Shown piece after piece: positions 45,785 through 59,801 of a DNA stretch of 64,000 nt; within the stretch, counting starts at the first letter, position 1; every line of letters begins with the position of its first letter. The DNA is from Fulvia fulva. Taxonomy: Eukaryota > Ascomycota > Dothideomycetes > Mycosphaerellales > Mycosphaerellaceae. Position numbers and translations under genes: made by a program. The notes under the pieces were generated by a model. It saw only the letters and a list, made by a program, of their open reading frames with translations, was not told the origin of the DNA and ran no database searches. The stretch covers positions 1,612,001-1,676,000 of the forward strand of contig NC_063019.1 of assembly GCF_020509005.1 (NCBI RefSeq). The letters run 5' to 3'.

Positions 45785-48700
45785 AAATCGGCCTGTCCTT
45801 AGTACTATTCTCCCTTACGACGTAGGCCTATACGAAGGTCGTATCGTCCTCTAGATTATCCGCTTTATTATCTATCGCGTTATTATCTATTACTTCGTCC
45901 TCTATAACGTCGTCTTTGTCGTTAGTCGTTAAGTTGTCTATTACTACGCTCTTACGCTTTACTATACTATTATTATCCTCGCTATATCGGATACTAAGAG
46001 AGTCGTAGCGATTTACGAAGTCTACGAAGGCCTCCGTTATAGGCGCTATTATATAAGTATCTAAAGAGCTATAGGACCTAATACTATTTGAAGATAGCGG
46101 TGCCGTTAAGGTTATAGAGTTATAGGAAGCTTCCTGTTTGTATTAACGTATATTACTCGTATTTCTACTATCGGTCGCTTTTCTCGGGTCCGTACTATAC
46201 GGGCCTTTATCTAAAGCTACTATCGCTATTAGACTAATATAGTTATCTACCTTATATATAAGAGCTATAGGCGCTGTTTCTACCTAAAGGTAGTGCCTAC
46301 CTATAGTTACTACTTTAGCTATAACTAATGCCGACGCGGAAGGGTTCGCTTTATTCGCTACCTATCCTTCTAGTACTATAAAGCCGGTAGGTATTAGTTT
46401 CCTTAGGCTGTTATAGTAGAAGTCTATAATAGAGGCGGCGGCTATCTCTATTATATCCTCCGCTAGCTCCTATAATAGATCCTTGTCGTCTCCTACCTAA
46501 CTAACTAGATACTTATACTAGCCGTACTTCCTCCGTATATTTAGGATCTTATCTATATACTAGAACTGATCAATTCCCTCTTCGTTCTCTATCTCGATTG
46601 GCGGTAGGGTTGATTCTACTTAGCTAGGTAACGCTTTATATATAGGGAGTAAGAGGTTCGTATAGAATCTGTTATATAGGTTCTCTAGTAACCGCGGTAG
46701 GCTTAGGCGATACGTATCGTTCGGCAGTACTTCTGTTATTACGTAGGGGCCTACGTAGCGATAGTTAAGCTTCTTAGATAGCCGAGCTATACGCTAGTTA
46801 CAGATACTTAAGTAGACTTTATCGCCTACCTCGTACGTAGATACTAGCGTACAATATTAATTAGCGAAGTCGGCTTATAAGTCTTTTACTATATACATTA
46901 CTTCGTATAGATACTCCTATATATTGCTTATTCTCTTTACGAAAGCGTCTACCGATTATATATTAAGCTTCTACTTAGCGGGCATCGCTCGGATCGGAAG
47001 GTCTAGCTCGCCGTCTACGTATCGCGGTAGTTTACCGTAGTTAGCTATAAATAGTAACACTCCCGTACTTTTAGATACTCTATTATTAGCTATAAATTCT
47101 ACTAGCGGTAGCTAATCCGGCTAGTCGTCCTAGGTATAGTTAATAAAAGCTCGGAGGTACTTTTCTATTTCCTTATTCGTGTTCTCGCTCTGTCTATCGG
47201 TCTCGGGGTAGTATCTAGTAGACAACTTTCGCTTGACCTATAGTAACTCGTAGAGGCGTTACTAGAATACTAATAACTATTACGGACCGCGATCGGAAGT
47301 AATCGACTTTAGGAGCCCGTACCTACTAAATACGTACTTAATATAGATATACGCGATATACTCGGTCTTTATACTTAGTACTAGGATTAGGTACTTCTCC
47401 TTGCTTAGTCTATTAGTTACTATTAGGACGTTCTAATAGGTCTGACTATCGGTAGTATAGCGTCCTTTAGGTAGCTCGACTACGAAGTCTATAGCTACGT
47501 CTTTCTAGGTATCGAATAGAATCGGTATCGGGTATAGTAGGCTATATAGCTTTTTAGTTAAAGTCGTAGTGTTTGTATATACTCGATAACCCCGGTAGAA
47601 AGTACGAACGGTACGCGCTATCTTCGGCTATACGTAGTACTAGGTGACCTTCTTATACGTCTTAGCTCTTCCTAGATATCCGGTAGTAGGTATATCGTAG
47701 AAGGACTTAATAATTCGGCTATAGACCGTATAATGCTTATCTTCGGACGGTAGTACGAATGGTCTAAGCCCGCTAAACCGGTTCTTTATATAGATTATAT
47801 CGTTAATAATAATAGTATCGCGGTCGTTAAGCTTACTACTACGAAGTAAAGTTACCTTCTATTTATCGCGGAGTTACTATAGAGCTTCTTAGGCGTTGTC
47901 TTAGTTATATAGATTCCGGATATCGGTCTCGAGGCCCTAGTTAATAACTATACTAGTGTTCGTAGTCGTAGCTATAGACATAATCCTACTAGCTAAGAGA
48001 CTTAGAGCCTTAGAGACGGAGACGTTTATTCCCGCTATACTAAGGAGTCGTTTAGGGCCGAGTAGTACGCGGTTTTAGTATTGTCGGCGTAGGTCGTTAG
48101 TATTATACCGCTCTAGTAGGTCCTACGTCCGTCGTATTAGGCTATCGGGCTTTCTACCTTGTTTACCCGGTCGATATACGATCTTAAAGAAGAACTAGGA
48201 GAGGAATTCGGCCTAGCGTACTTAGCGTCGGTTTAGCTCTTTCGTAGTTATAAACTACTCTAGGTTTTTATAGTCGGAGTAGACGAGTACCGGCTTGCCG
48301 CTATCTTATAGGTTCTTAAAGTAGCCTTCCTCGCTATCTATATCTCCGGCTATAAGCTTAGGTCGCTATTCTTCGAAGGCCTTAACGATCGTAAGTAGTT
48401 CCTTATTATAGATATCGTAATTATATTCCTAAGGGGACATCTTCTTAGAAAGGTAAGCGATAGGCCGTAGTACGCCGTCTTTATCTCGCTAGCTAAGTAT
48501 AGTAGCCGTTACGAAGTTAGATATATTAGTTTCGAGCACTATCTCTCTTCCGGGTTTAAATATAGCTAATACGATACCTTCGGCGTCCGTAAATACCTAT
48601 TTAAGTCCCTCGAATGCGGATTGATATTCTAGGGACTATATAAACACTACGTCTTTCTTAGTAAGCCTAACTAGCGGTAGGACGATCTTACTATAGTTCT

Positions 48701-49123
48701 TAATAAATCTTCGGTAAAAGCCTACGAATCCGTTAAACGTAAGGATATCCTTAGCCGATTACGGCGTAGCCTAGTCTCGTATAGCCTATATTTTAGCTAA
48801 GTCTATAGACACGCCGTCCTTACTAATAATAAGGCCTAGGTACTTCGTAGATTACGTATAGAACTCGTACTTAGAGAAGTCTAGTTATAATCCCGCGCCT
48901 TAAATCTTCTAAAGGACCTTCTTTATATATTCTATATACTCTTCCCGGGTGTCGCTAAAGATAAGAATGTCGTCTAAGTATATAGAGTAGAAATTATCTA
49001 GGAACTCGCGAAGAGTATCGTTAATATAAGACTGAAATGTGCCTAGCGTATTATATAATCTAAACGGTATTACTAAGCACTCGAACTGTCTATATCTAGT
49101 AGTAAATACAGTCTTCTATTCGT
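45785..49123 (-). pseudogene. pol: GypD pol, C-terminal part: RT palm, RNase H, integrase, chromodomain
   Basis: RT catalytic box YLDDILIF intact at about 48970-48999. RNase H lies at about 48250-48450 and integrase at about 46900-47900. The chromodomain is at about 46470-46580, with the pattern IDKILNIRRKYGWYKYLVSWVG followed by DLLWE. Gln and Trp codons are largely TAG. Lin1c cuts the RT; the N-terminal part continues at 54143. Confidence 0.88.
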
Positions 49124-49224
49124 GACCCTCCGTAATAGATAGATAGATAGATTTGTTATTCCCCTGTTCTAGGACCCTATCCGGCCTATATAGGTATATA
49201 TCTATTGTTATATACAAAGGGAAA

Positions 49225-49253
49225 CCCGAATAGGTGAAAACCCTTCCCGCTCC
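49225..49253 (-). ncRNA. Family 1 LINE 3'-UTR hairpin (Lin1c)
   Basis: The same AAGGG/CCCTT stem and TTTTCAC...CGGGTTT loop as in Lin1a and Lin1b, on the minus strand. Confidence 0.48.
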
Positions 49254-49309
49254 CGACTACTCCTTGTCTAGTTTAGCTTTCCCTCTAAACGTACGTAGTC
49301 TATATCACT

Positions 49310-52300
49310 ACCCCGTTAGCCCCCGCTCCTAGCCGGTCTCGTCGCGCTACGTCGTATCCTCTCTTCCTACACTGTTCCTACTAGGCGGTACTATTCTAGC
49401 CAGCCCTTCTCTAGTATCTAGTTCGTAATGCGCCGTAGGTCCTTAGCGTTATTAAGAAGTGCCCTAATCGTCCGGTTCCTCGCCTTTGCTATCCACTCCC
49501 CCCTTCCTAGCGACTACCTCGGACAGACGAGGAGTGCGTACCGTACGTTCTAGGAGCGATAGCCGTAGGGGTAGCTAGTATTCGTGTATCCTAGAACCTT
49601 CCTCTATAATAGGTACCCCTAGAGGCCGATGTGTTCGCTTCGTAGTTAGGTTACTATGCTACTCTATGCCCTCGTAAGGCGGTAGTAGATGAGCTTCGGG
49701 GGGTGCTTAACCGCGGATTTTATAGCTAACTATTCCTTAGGTTGTCCCGCTAGCTAAGGGCGTCTACTATGCCCTATAACCTAGTTGTTCTACCTCTCTT
49801 TCTATAGTTGCTCTACAAACGATTTCTTACCTTCCTATTATATTGCTAGCTATTCGTCCCTTACCCGGTAGTTCGGCTCGTTTCCGGGTCGAATGCCCCT
49901 ATACGCTAGTACTAATTCGCGGGCCCTTACGACTGTACTAGCGATAACCTTCTATACTAGGTACTGTGCCGACTTACCTAAGTAGGAGGTCCGTAGTCCC
50001 TAGATATATAGGTCGATCGGCGGTATAGCGGTCTCGTGCTTAAGCATCCTCGTTAGTGTCGACTTATATACCCCGGTGACCTTCCTTAGGCATTGGTTTT
50101 AGATCTTCGCTAGCGGCGCGACGAGTCCCTTCGATAGGCAGGCCCTCTCGCCTAAGGACTACACTTGGCTACTATAGGTAAGGACTAGCCGTATAATAGC
50201 CGTATATAGAAGTCGTGACTACCGGAAGTCCGCCCCCTATATAGACGTAGTGAGCCTCTGGCATAATACTATATTCTGTTTAGCTTTCCGTAATATTGCC
50301 TATACGTACTTCCTCTACCGTAGCGCCGGGTCTACCTATAGTCCGAGGATCCTAAGCTAATTTGCCGGGTTAGTCGTATGCCCCTATATCTAGATAGAAG
50401 CTTGTATATTATAGAACCGTGGCCGGCGCGTAAAGTGTATCAGATTGTACTTTTCTAGGGCAAACCGAGCCCCGTACCTCCTAGCCTAGTCCTCGTAGAT
50501 CTTGTGCTTCTCTTCTAGTAGCCTACAGTTCTCCTTAGTCGAGGAAGACTACGCTAGGATGTTTATGTCGTCTACGAAGCCGCTCGTAGCGGTGTTCTGG
50601 GATTCTAGGGCTAGGAGTAGCGTCGCTATAAAGAAGAGGAACAGAATAGGTGCTAGCGTTAAGCCTTACGGGATTCTAGTATAGACTGCTTGAAATGGGC
50701 TTCTATACTAGCCGACTAGGATCGACGTACTACGGTTTTAGAGGTAGGACCGTACGAAGTTAACAAGCCACTTAGGGAGTCCTTTCGACCTTAGGATATA
50801 GAGTAGCCGCGGGTATAACACGTAGTCGAAGGCTCCCGATATGTCTAGGCTAAGTAAGGAAGCCACCTTGTCCCTATTCTTATACTAGATAGCCTTTACC
50901 TAAGAGGTAATAAGTTCTATTGCGGATAGCGTCGATCGCTATAGGCGCGCACCTATCTAGGTGTCCGGGAGTAGGGAGTGTTCCTCTACCGCCTCGGAGA
51001 GTCTCGTTATAACTAGCTTCTTAAGCGCCTTCCTAAGAGTATTAAGGAGCGTAATTAGGCGGTACGACTTTACCTACGTATAGTCTTCCTTCTACGGCTT
51101 ACGTAGGACCACTGTCGTCGATTGTTTAAAAGCTATCGGGTGGTACCCGGTCTATAGGCAGGCGTTAAAGATCGCTATAACTACTAGGGCTAGTTGATCT
51201 CTACACTTCTTTAGTAGCTCGTTTAGGATCCTATCCGGCCCCGGGGCTTTCTTCGCCGGCAACTTCCTTAGTATAGCGGCAACTTCTCCCTCGGACACCT
51301 CCTATTAGACCGCGATACTAGGGGCTAGGGGAGTAGAGCTGTTTGTATCGCTTAGATTAGCCTCGACTAGGGGCGGGAAGAACTTGCTAGCTAGTAGACG
51401 CGCCTTAGCCTCGGGGTCGCTAACCGGGCTACTAGGCGATTATAGCGCTAGGATAGAGAAGGAGGGGCCCTGTGTAGGGTCCTGTCGGGCCCATTTCGCT
51501 AGCTTCTACATCCTCTCTAGCTTACCGGCGATTTCTTCTACTATAGCCCTCTAGCCGACTGCTTTCTCCCTTCGTATTATAGCTTTCTTCTGTTAGTATG
51601 CCTCCCTATATACGTTCTAGGCCTCCTCGCTATAGCTGCTCGTCTATACCCGGCGGGCTCTCCTTACTTCTTATACTACCGTAGTACACTCCGGCGTCTA
51701 GTATAGTTTAGACTATATCGTTAGTTAGGCAAGCGGAACGTGAAGTAAGGTCGCTTTTCTTATTTCGTCTATTAACCCCTAGACTGCTTCGTCTATCTCG
51801 TCTTTACTATTGTATTGCTACTACGCGATCTAGACTAGCCTCTTAGAGTTATCGAGGTACGCCTAGATATTGGCCTAGTAGGCCTTTCCCTAGTTTAGCT
51901 TAGGGGTTCCCGCTAGTATACGTTATATCTATGTCGTAATAGAGGTCCTAACTAGTATATAGTCTGACGACGCCTCGAGTTTATGTTCGATCCTATAGTA
52001 GGTTACCGTGTAGTAGTGGCTATCTAAGATCTAGGAGAGGTCGATCGTGCCTTAGAGTCCCCCTCTCTTCTAGGTGCCTAGGTCCTTCGGGGTATTAAGG
52101 GCAATTGCGTTACTCGCTATTAAGTCGAGTACTTCGTCGGCTATAGGGTGCGGCTATATAAGGCTTTCCTAGGAAGGGTAGTATATATTAAAGTCTCCTA
52201 CTACGATATAGTACCCTTGTCTCTTGAGCGTACTGTCTAGGTGTCTACAGACCCCTAGGTCGCGGCTAGACCTCGAGGCTAGCGGTTATATATATAGGTT

Positions 52301-52620
52301 GTGTATCTAGGTGCTACCTACGTAGAGGGAGGTAATATCGCCCCCGCCTTCTTCGTCTACGTAGTATACTACCTCCTAGTCGGATTCTAGTATGTCCTTA
52401 CTAATATAGAAGCACGTACGGGGTCTACCGTCGCCTCGTAGGTATGTCGTGTAGCCTAGTGACTTATAGGTCGTTAGTCTCTTATAGTGCGGGTTAATCT
52501 ATAGCTCCTAGATTGTAAGGACGTAGTAGACGCGCGGGTCCGCCTCGTATAGGAAATGGTTCTAGACTATATCCTTGCTATAGTTAACGTTATACTAGAT
52601 AATGCTAAGCGTGTCGAGGC
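49310..52620 (-). pseudogene. Lin1c ORF2 (endonuclease + reverse transcriptase)
   Basis: Read leftwards. Endonuclease at about 51940-52620, RT at about 50350-51310 with FVDDINILA intact at about 50557-50583, and a C-terminal finger near 49520-49600. No large deletion, but TAG codons remain. It is the best copy from which to read this LINE family. Confidence 0.88.
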
Positions 52621-52639
52621 TAGTTATCGGCATCGACAA

Positions 52640-54050
52640 TCATTTCCTCTATATCGTCCTATGTCCTACTACCCTATACGTCCTAGTCTACGCCTATCGG
52701 CTATGTACTAAAGGGGAGCCGGGCCTAGTTAGATTCCCTCGCCGTAGCTAGTAGAGCACGTAGCCTCCCGTACGCCCTAGGTTGCGTATCCTTTATATCG
52801 TTCTCGGCCCTAGGGCGCTTATACCCGACTACCGCTAGTTAGTTCCGGTGTAGGCTAGCCTTACGGTCGCCGTAGAATCTTAGGGCGACGGTTCTGTTTA
52901 TGATTGCCTTGTTTTTCGCTAGTTTCCGCTATAGGCATTCCGTACTATACGATAGGTAGTGCCCCGGACAGTTCGCGTACCGTCTCGTAGTCGATATATA
53001 GTCCCTAGACATATAGTCTCCTATACAGTTCGAGTAGGCCTACTTGTTTGTACACGTGTAGGTTTGGTGTCTATACTGTTAGCATTTGAAGCATTAGAGG
53101 ACACGAAAGGATAAGGAGTGCTTTTCTACTATCTTAAGGCTATATTGCTAGACTAGGCCTTGTTCTATCGCTAGATCCGCCGCTTTCGCGTCTTATAGCT
53201 ATACTATTAGCGCCGAGGCCTTCTTGCCTTCTAGCCATTTCCTATAGAGCCAAGTCGCCTTCTAGATTGGAGAGTTAAGAGTGACCGGGTTGTCCTCTTA
53301 GAGAGCGCGTAGGTGACCCTAGTTAGTTAGGTTAAACTCCTTAGGCATGTCGTGGACTAGGATCGTGAATTGTTTCGTTAAGACCTTCGCTAATACCGCA
53401 ACCTTAGATGCCTACTATAGCTGTGCCTCTAGGTACCTCCTAGCAGTAGTAGAGCTAGTATAGATCTATAGAGTGCCGTTAGACTATTAGTTCACTACGA
53501 CCACCCCTAGTTAGTTAATTCGTTAGGCGAGCTCCTTATTCGATAGCTTCGTAACTTCGGCCTAGTCTTCCTTTGCTATAATACGGATCGTAACTATATC
53601 GTGCGTTAGGCGGGGGCCTAGTATCGATGCCGCGACCGATGCCTAGCTATAGGGGTGTTGATTCCGGGTGGCCTTACTAATCGCCTAGGACGTCGTCCTT
53701 ATTTCTTATTGCCCTCGGTAATACGACAGTACAAGCGCCGTGCGTAGCTAAGTGATCATTACCTATAGAGACCGGTAAGGGAGCTGATCGTTAGTTTCTA
53801 TACTTTTTACGTCCTCTATAAGTTGCTACTAGTTGTCTTAGGGGGGCTTCGCCTATAGGGCCGTAGGCGCCGTTAGTGCCGTAGCCTAGGCTACTATTGC
53901 CTAGGAGTTGCCTAATGTAGCTAGGCACCTCCGCGGCGTTTAGAGCTGAAGAAATAGGGTGAAGAGAGCTTTAAGCTATCTAGATTGAATGAGGTAGAAC
54001 TCCCTTAGTCCTAGGGGTAGTGGCCTGCTTTGTATATCGTTAGAATGGCC
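52640..54050 (-). pseudogene. Lin1c ORF1 (zinc-knuckle protein)
   Basis: The CCHC knuckle CFKC...H...C is intact near 53045-53090. In-frame stops occur elsewhere. Same family as Lin1a and Lin1b ORF1. Confidence 0.8.
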
Positions 54051-54142
54051 TTGATAAGAGCTTTCGAATGTGTCTTGTTTTGGCGTAGAGATCGATAAGC
54101 CGACGCGTCGAGTAGGTAGGGTTATATCGACCCTCCGTAATA

Positions 54143-55700
54143 CGGATACAATTAAAGGCGGCGATTATATTAAGCTTAGTAAACTACTTCTTACCCGCTA
54201 TCCTATTAAGCGTGTCTTATATTAAGGGGATAGGGTATCTAGACTTTAACGTAATAGCGTTAAGGCCGCGATAGTCTACGTATACCCGAAGTCTACTACT
54301 AGGCTTACGTACTATAAGTACGGGCGAAGCTATATCCGCTCGTCCTACGTACCTTCGAATCTTCTAGTCGGCTAGGTAGCTATCCCTCTAACGCTTAATC
54401 ACTTTATCCTCCTAAGGCAATATACGGAATAGATGCTTAAAAGGTGGCTTACTTCCTTCCTTAAGGTTAATCTTATAATCGATGCCTAGTCGGTATAGTA
54501 GTAGCTTATATACCGCCTAAGCCGAGAAGGTTCGGGCGTACTTACGGTACTTAGGTAGTAGGTGATCTACCGGGTCTATAATATTGTCCTTATTAAGCGA
54601 TTTGTAGAACCGGTTAATATCTACTTACGCGTATATTTTATACGCCCGTAACGAGGGCCCGGATCTTTCTACTACTAGTATAAAGGCTACGGCTCGAGCG
54701 TCTAGTCGTTACGTAGTCTTATCGTCTACTACTATACTATAATTGCCTATTATACGCCGTATAGAGTATAAGCCTAGCTAAGCGGTTAACATCGCGTATA
54801 AGTATAAAGGATTAGTACTTTACTTCGATCCTAGTAGTTCATCTTTTTCTCGGATATATATAAGGTGGACTTAAGCACCCTTTCGTCTTATATATATTAT
54901 AAAAACTCCTACTCCTACTTCTAGGATGTCTAGTAACTAATCATCCGGTATTATAGTTACGGTTGCTTCTACCGGCGTTCTCCGGTCCTTTCCTAAGGAG
55001 CGCCTATATAGCTTCTTAATAGTGTCTCTTCCGTCTACTAGTAAGGGTAGTCTAGTATAGAGACGGGGCTCCGGTTTATCCTCTATAGTTACCGCCGGAC
55101 GGAAGGTTTAATACGTCTATATAGGCTACTTTCCTTTATTATAAACTGACTATACCTATACTGGCTTGCCGTCCTATAGGCATAGCTCCTTATAGCGCTC
55201 CGAGTCGAGGGTAAGCGTCCTAGATTCGTAATAGATACCTAGCTAATATACTATACTCTAAGGCCTACCGAGGACTATATTATATTCGAGGTCGGCGAGC
55301 TACGTACTTACGACTCCCTTATAACTATTTAGGTCTAGTTCTATCGTTATCTATTCTATAATCTCTACTCCTAAGGTAGAGCTATCCGCTAGCGTAAGGA
55401 GTAGAGGCTCTAGTAACAAATAAACCTTGAAAATGTTATTATACGTATATATTTAGTCTATAAACTTAGAGTTAGTACCGATATTAAAGAACGACTAAGA
55501 TTTAATACTATTCGCTATACTAGGCATTACTAAGTATATTACTACCTTAGGCTACTGTTCTTATTCCTTTCGAATCGTTCTTAAGTAACGCGAAGATATC
55601 CTTAGCCCTTTACCTAGTAGCGGTAGTAGCTCTAGTTCTTTTAGACTTCTAAGAGGCCTAACACTTACTACGCTTAAGTACTAGCCTAACTATTTCCCCG
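54143..55700 (-). pseudogene. pol: GypD pol, N-terminal part: protease, linker, RT fingers
   Basis: A protease-like segment lies at about 55380-55500, with NIGTNSKFID where a D-x-G-T type box is expected (Asp to Asn). A linker follows, then RT fingers next to Lin1c at about 54143-54330. It corresponds to GypA 3650-4205 plus 11433-12130. Confidence 0.75.
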
Positions 55701-57230
55701 CTATTATAGCGTAGGTAGACGGGGTAGTATCTCGTAGTCGAAGAGCTTATATACTCGATTAGTAAGGCGGTGTCCGGTCTTACGACACTTCTTATAGCGG
55801 CCTTCGTTTATATATCGAGTGTTCTTAGCGTTATTAAGAGGACCGATATTAGCGGCCTATATACTAACTTCGCTACGATCTACCTACGCCTTACGGATAC
55901 GTCGAGAGCGTCCTCCGCTACCGCTACTACCTCCGTTATTATCACTAGAACCGGCGGTAGGTAGGTCGGTCTTCTCGTCCTTCTTACTATCCTTCTTATC
56001 ATCCTTCTTAGTAGGCTACTTTCTCGGGTATAGTATATCGACTAGGCGGAAATCCTCCTTAGCTCGATATAAGTAATCTTCTATAGCTTTGATTGTCTAT
56101 AGGTCCTTAGAGATAAACTTCTAGAGGTACCGGTAATTTAGCTTACGCTTAAGTATATCGATATAGTCCTCTTAATCGCGGTGAAGCTATATAATGTTCG
56201 TACTCTTTCTAAATAAGACGTTAAACTCGGTAAAGGAGTCGTTACGTCTATCTACTTACTTTAAGGCGGCTATATCGTCGCGTACGCGAGCCTTTGCGTT
56301 ACGCTTACTATAGCGCTTACGTAAGTCCTTTATAAGCTTATTAAGTGTCTTATATATACGGCCGCCCTTTACGCTAGTAAGGGACGGGATTTAAGGTCCG
56401 ATTAATTAGAACGCGCTACCCTTAGTATAGTTATATACGAACTTTAACGTAGCCTTCGAGGTATAGAACGTAGTATTCTATAGCTTAGTTTCTAAGGTGT
56501 TCTACTACACCTCGAACGTTAGCCCGATAGGCGTATTGTCCTTATTCCTATTACCGCTAAACTTCTTTACCTCCGTCTTATCTATCTTAAACATAACGTT
56601 AAGGTCTAGGTCGATATTAAGTATCGTATCCTAGTCCGTATCGAGCTCCTCGTCCTTACTCTTACGCTTGCTCTTCTTAGAGTTCTTCTTACGGTACTTA
56701 CGGCGATCTTCGTCGTCGCTAGGCTCGGAGTTAGAATCGGAGTCGGACGAGCTCGAGCTATTAGAGCTATTAAATAGGTTATCGTCTTAGGTACTGTCCT
56801 TACGCGATCCGCGGCCGCGACGTCCTTACTTAGGCTTCTCGGCAAGTCGCTTCTTTAGGTCTATAATCTCGTCGTCCTTAGTCTTCTTAATATACTCGAT
56901 CTCGCGGTTATAGTCCTTAGCGGTAGACTTATAGTTAGAGAGCTTATTATAGACGTCGCTCTATTAGTTCTCGAGGTCCTAGACACGATTAACGTACTCT
57001 ACGATCTAGGCGTTAAGTTTAGAGAGCTCTACGTTCTTGTCTTAAATCTACGATATAGCGTTAAGTATATATTCGCGGTTCTTAGCTATATCCGGCGTAG
57101 GCGGCAGTTTCTTAAAATCGTCGACCTACTATTAGAGTAGATAACGGGCTAATATTAGCTAGTCGCGATCCTTTACGGCGGTGTCGCGTTCCTTAGTCGT
57201 ATTGTCTAAGCTCTTCTAGATATTATTATA
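55700..57230 (-). pseudogene. gag: GypD gag, C-terminal part
   Basis: The zinc knuckle at about 55757-55802 reads RYKKCRKTGHRLTNRVY, with the first and last Cys changed to Tyr. Before it come a Ser/Arg/Asp-rich segment (about 56630-56830), the capsid region, and a coiled-coil-like N-terminal part cut at 57230 by Cop3. Confidence 0.78.
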
Positions 57231-57235
57231 ATCGG

Positions 57236-57470
57236 TGTTAAGATGTAGCATCTTAAAGGGAGTTAATAATTAGGAAGTGATCTAGTAGCCTAAGGCATCT
57301 ACGATGACTTAGCTTATAGGGAGATACCTTCTCTCCCCTTTAGCTTAGATAGATATCTAACATAATCAATATATTAGTTCCTGATATATTGCTATATGCT
57401 CGTGCTATTAGTCAGTTGAAGATTGATCTCTTACTCTACTCCGCTACTATCTACCCGTACCTGTTTAACA
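57236..57470 (+). repeat. Cop3 5' LTR, 235 bp
   Basis: TGTTAAGATG to TTTAACA. The primer site ggttataagcccggg follows at 57471-57485. Confidence 0.96.
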
Positions 57471-57485
57471 GGTTATAAGCCCGGG
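57471..57485 (+). promoter_or_regulatory. Cop3 primer-binding site (half tRNA-iMet type)
   Basis: Identical to the Cop1 and Cop2 sites. Confidence 0.7.
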
Positions 57486-59800
57486 TTTATATAGGAATAA
57501 GAGCAACCTATATCAGTATAGGTTACTTATATCCCTTACTATCGTAGTAGAAAACATCTAGGAATCAGAAGTCTACCCCGTCTATCCTATTAAGGAGCTT
57601 AGTTTGATACTAAGTAATAGGTAACCTAGACAAGGACTCTATACGGCTTACTTAAAGCCAATACCTTAAAGATACTCTATAGGTAGAACTGCATCGAGAT
57701 ACTATTAAGAAGGACTTCAAGTAAGTCATTTGAAGCTCTACTAGGAGAGATAGACCTATGTCCTAGCCCCGAGACCTTATACCGCTCCTTCTTTACTTTA
57801 CTAAGCAGGCCTTAGTATCTACACCTACGAACTTTCCTATTCTATACTAGAAGCCTTAGCAGGATCTGAGCCACTACTTTAGAATATATACACCTTGTTT
57901 CATTATATCCAATTTATTATAGATTTATACTAAGAGAAGATAGAGGAGAAGGGAGGCAAAATCCTAATTCTTAGGAGGGACAATTAGAAGAGATGGTTTA
58001 ACCTTTAGAGATATAAGATAGATAGCCAATTAGCATTCTTTATAATTAATGACCTAATAGAAGTGTCTTTTAACAATATTGAGGAAATGGCCTTTATAGC
58101 AACTATAGAAGCCATTATATATAAGTAAGAGGTCCCAATTCCAAAATCCTATAAGGATGCTATAAATGACAAGAAATAGGGACATCTTTAGAAGGAAGCA
58201 ATCCAAAAGGAACTAGATGCTCTACAGAGTAACAACACCTAGGAAAATTCTGTTCTACTAAAAGGAGCAAATCTAGTTATATTAAGATAGGTCTTTGATA
58301 TTAAGAGAAGCATTAGGGAAGCTATTAAAAAGTTCAAGGCTAGACTAATTATAAGGGGCTTCTTATAGAAGTTTAGTGTTGACTTTATAGAGACATTTGT
58401 ACCTATAGTAAGACAGGACACCCTTAGGGTGTTTATGGCTATTATGTGTAAGAAGGATCTTCATCTTTACTAAGTGGATGTGAACAATACATTTATAGAA
58501 AGCACCCTCTATAAAGACATCTTTATATTACTACTACTAGGAGTTAAGCTTCTACTAAACATAGTGTTCAAAATCCTTAAAAGCTTATCTAGACTTAAGT
58601 AAGTAGCTAGAGATTGGAATCAACTCTGTGTGTCAAAGCTTAGAGAGATTGGATTTATATAGTCAGAAGTGGATCTATGCCTACTTATCTATAAGAAGAG
58701 GGAGATCATAGTCCTTATATATGTAGATAACATTCTAATTACTATACTAAAGTTAACAGATGTTCTCTAGTTTAAAAGAGAACTTAGCAAGATCTTCAAG
58801 ATCAAAGATCTAGGTGAACCTAAAAAGATCCTTAGTATAAGAGTCATAAGGGATAGGAAGAGAGGAATCCTAAAACTTGACTAAGGACACTTTATTAGGG
58901 ACAGCCTAGCTAAGATAGGAATAAACTATAAGAAGGCAGCACCTACACACTTACCTATAGATAGCTATAAGGCCCTTAAACCTTCAAGCTATATAGATAA
59001 GAGGTGTGACAAGGCAGAGTACTAGAGTATCAATAGTACTTAGATGTAGCTAGTAACAATTACAAGGCTAGACATTGCTTTTGCCCTAGGAAGGATAAGC
59101 TCATTTGTAAGTAACCTATCCACCTACTATATAAAGGCTTTGAAGAAGACTACTAGGTACCTAAGATCATACCCTGATCTAGGACTTCAGTTCTTAAAGT
59201 CTAGAAAAGGACACCTTATTAGATACTATAATTCTGATTATGTAATAGACAAAGTAGACAGAGTCTTAATCCTTAGGTATGTCTTCTTCCTCTATAGGGC
59301 ACCAGTTTCTTAGATGAGTAAGAAGCAAAAGTCTGTAGCAACATCTATAATAGAGGCTGAATATATAGCTATAAATGTATATACGAAGCAGTCCTAATTC
59401 CTAGCTTCACTACTAAGGGAAATGGATTGTCTAGAGTTAGTAGGAGACTGTTCCTATCAACTCAGAATCACTAGAAACTAGGAGACTGTATCAAATTTGA
59501 GACTAGTCTAATTAAGAGGTAATAATCAAGCTACCCTCACCCTAGTAAAAGATACACATGTTCATAACAAGTCGAAGTACATTAATATTGCCTATAACGC
59601 TATTAGGAAACTTTGGTAGAGGAGGCTTATTGCTATTAAGTACACCCTAACCTCTAAGATAGTTATGGACGGGTTTATAAAACCAAAGACTAGTCTATAC
59701 TTCTAGAGGTTTATAAGCTAGCTAAAACTGTTATAAAAAGGTCTAAGTACTATTGATAGGAAGTGAGTAGACTGTAACCTCCTATACGAGATAAGTAGGA
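57486..59800 (+). pseudogene. gag-pol: Cop3 leader, gag remnant fused to RT-RNase H
   Basis: The leader and first gag codons run to about 58080, where Cop2 33785 equivalent is joined to 36597 equivalent (aatattgaggaaatgg). RT (about 58140-58790) has VDN where VDD is expected near 58725. RNase H continues to about 59390. The protease, integrase and gag knuckle are absent. RIP is heavier than in Cop2. Confidence 0.88.
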
Positions 59801-59801
59801 G

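Larger units (their letters stand above)
49124..54142 (-). mobile_element. Lin1c: near full-length Tad-like LINE, family 1, minus strand
   Basis: The element is 49138-54128 (4.99 kb) in the GypD RT region, flanked by the exact 14-bp duplication gaccctccgtaata (49124-49137 and 54129-54142). It has the (ATCT)n end on the left. It is one of the least mutated LINE copies and keeps many CA dinucleotides. Confidence 0.96.

Noticed and set aside
50502..50684. 60-codon plus-strand frame
   Set aside because: Antisense to the Lin1c reverse transcriptase around FVDD; no independent support.
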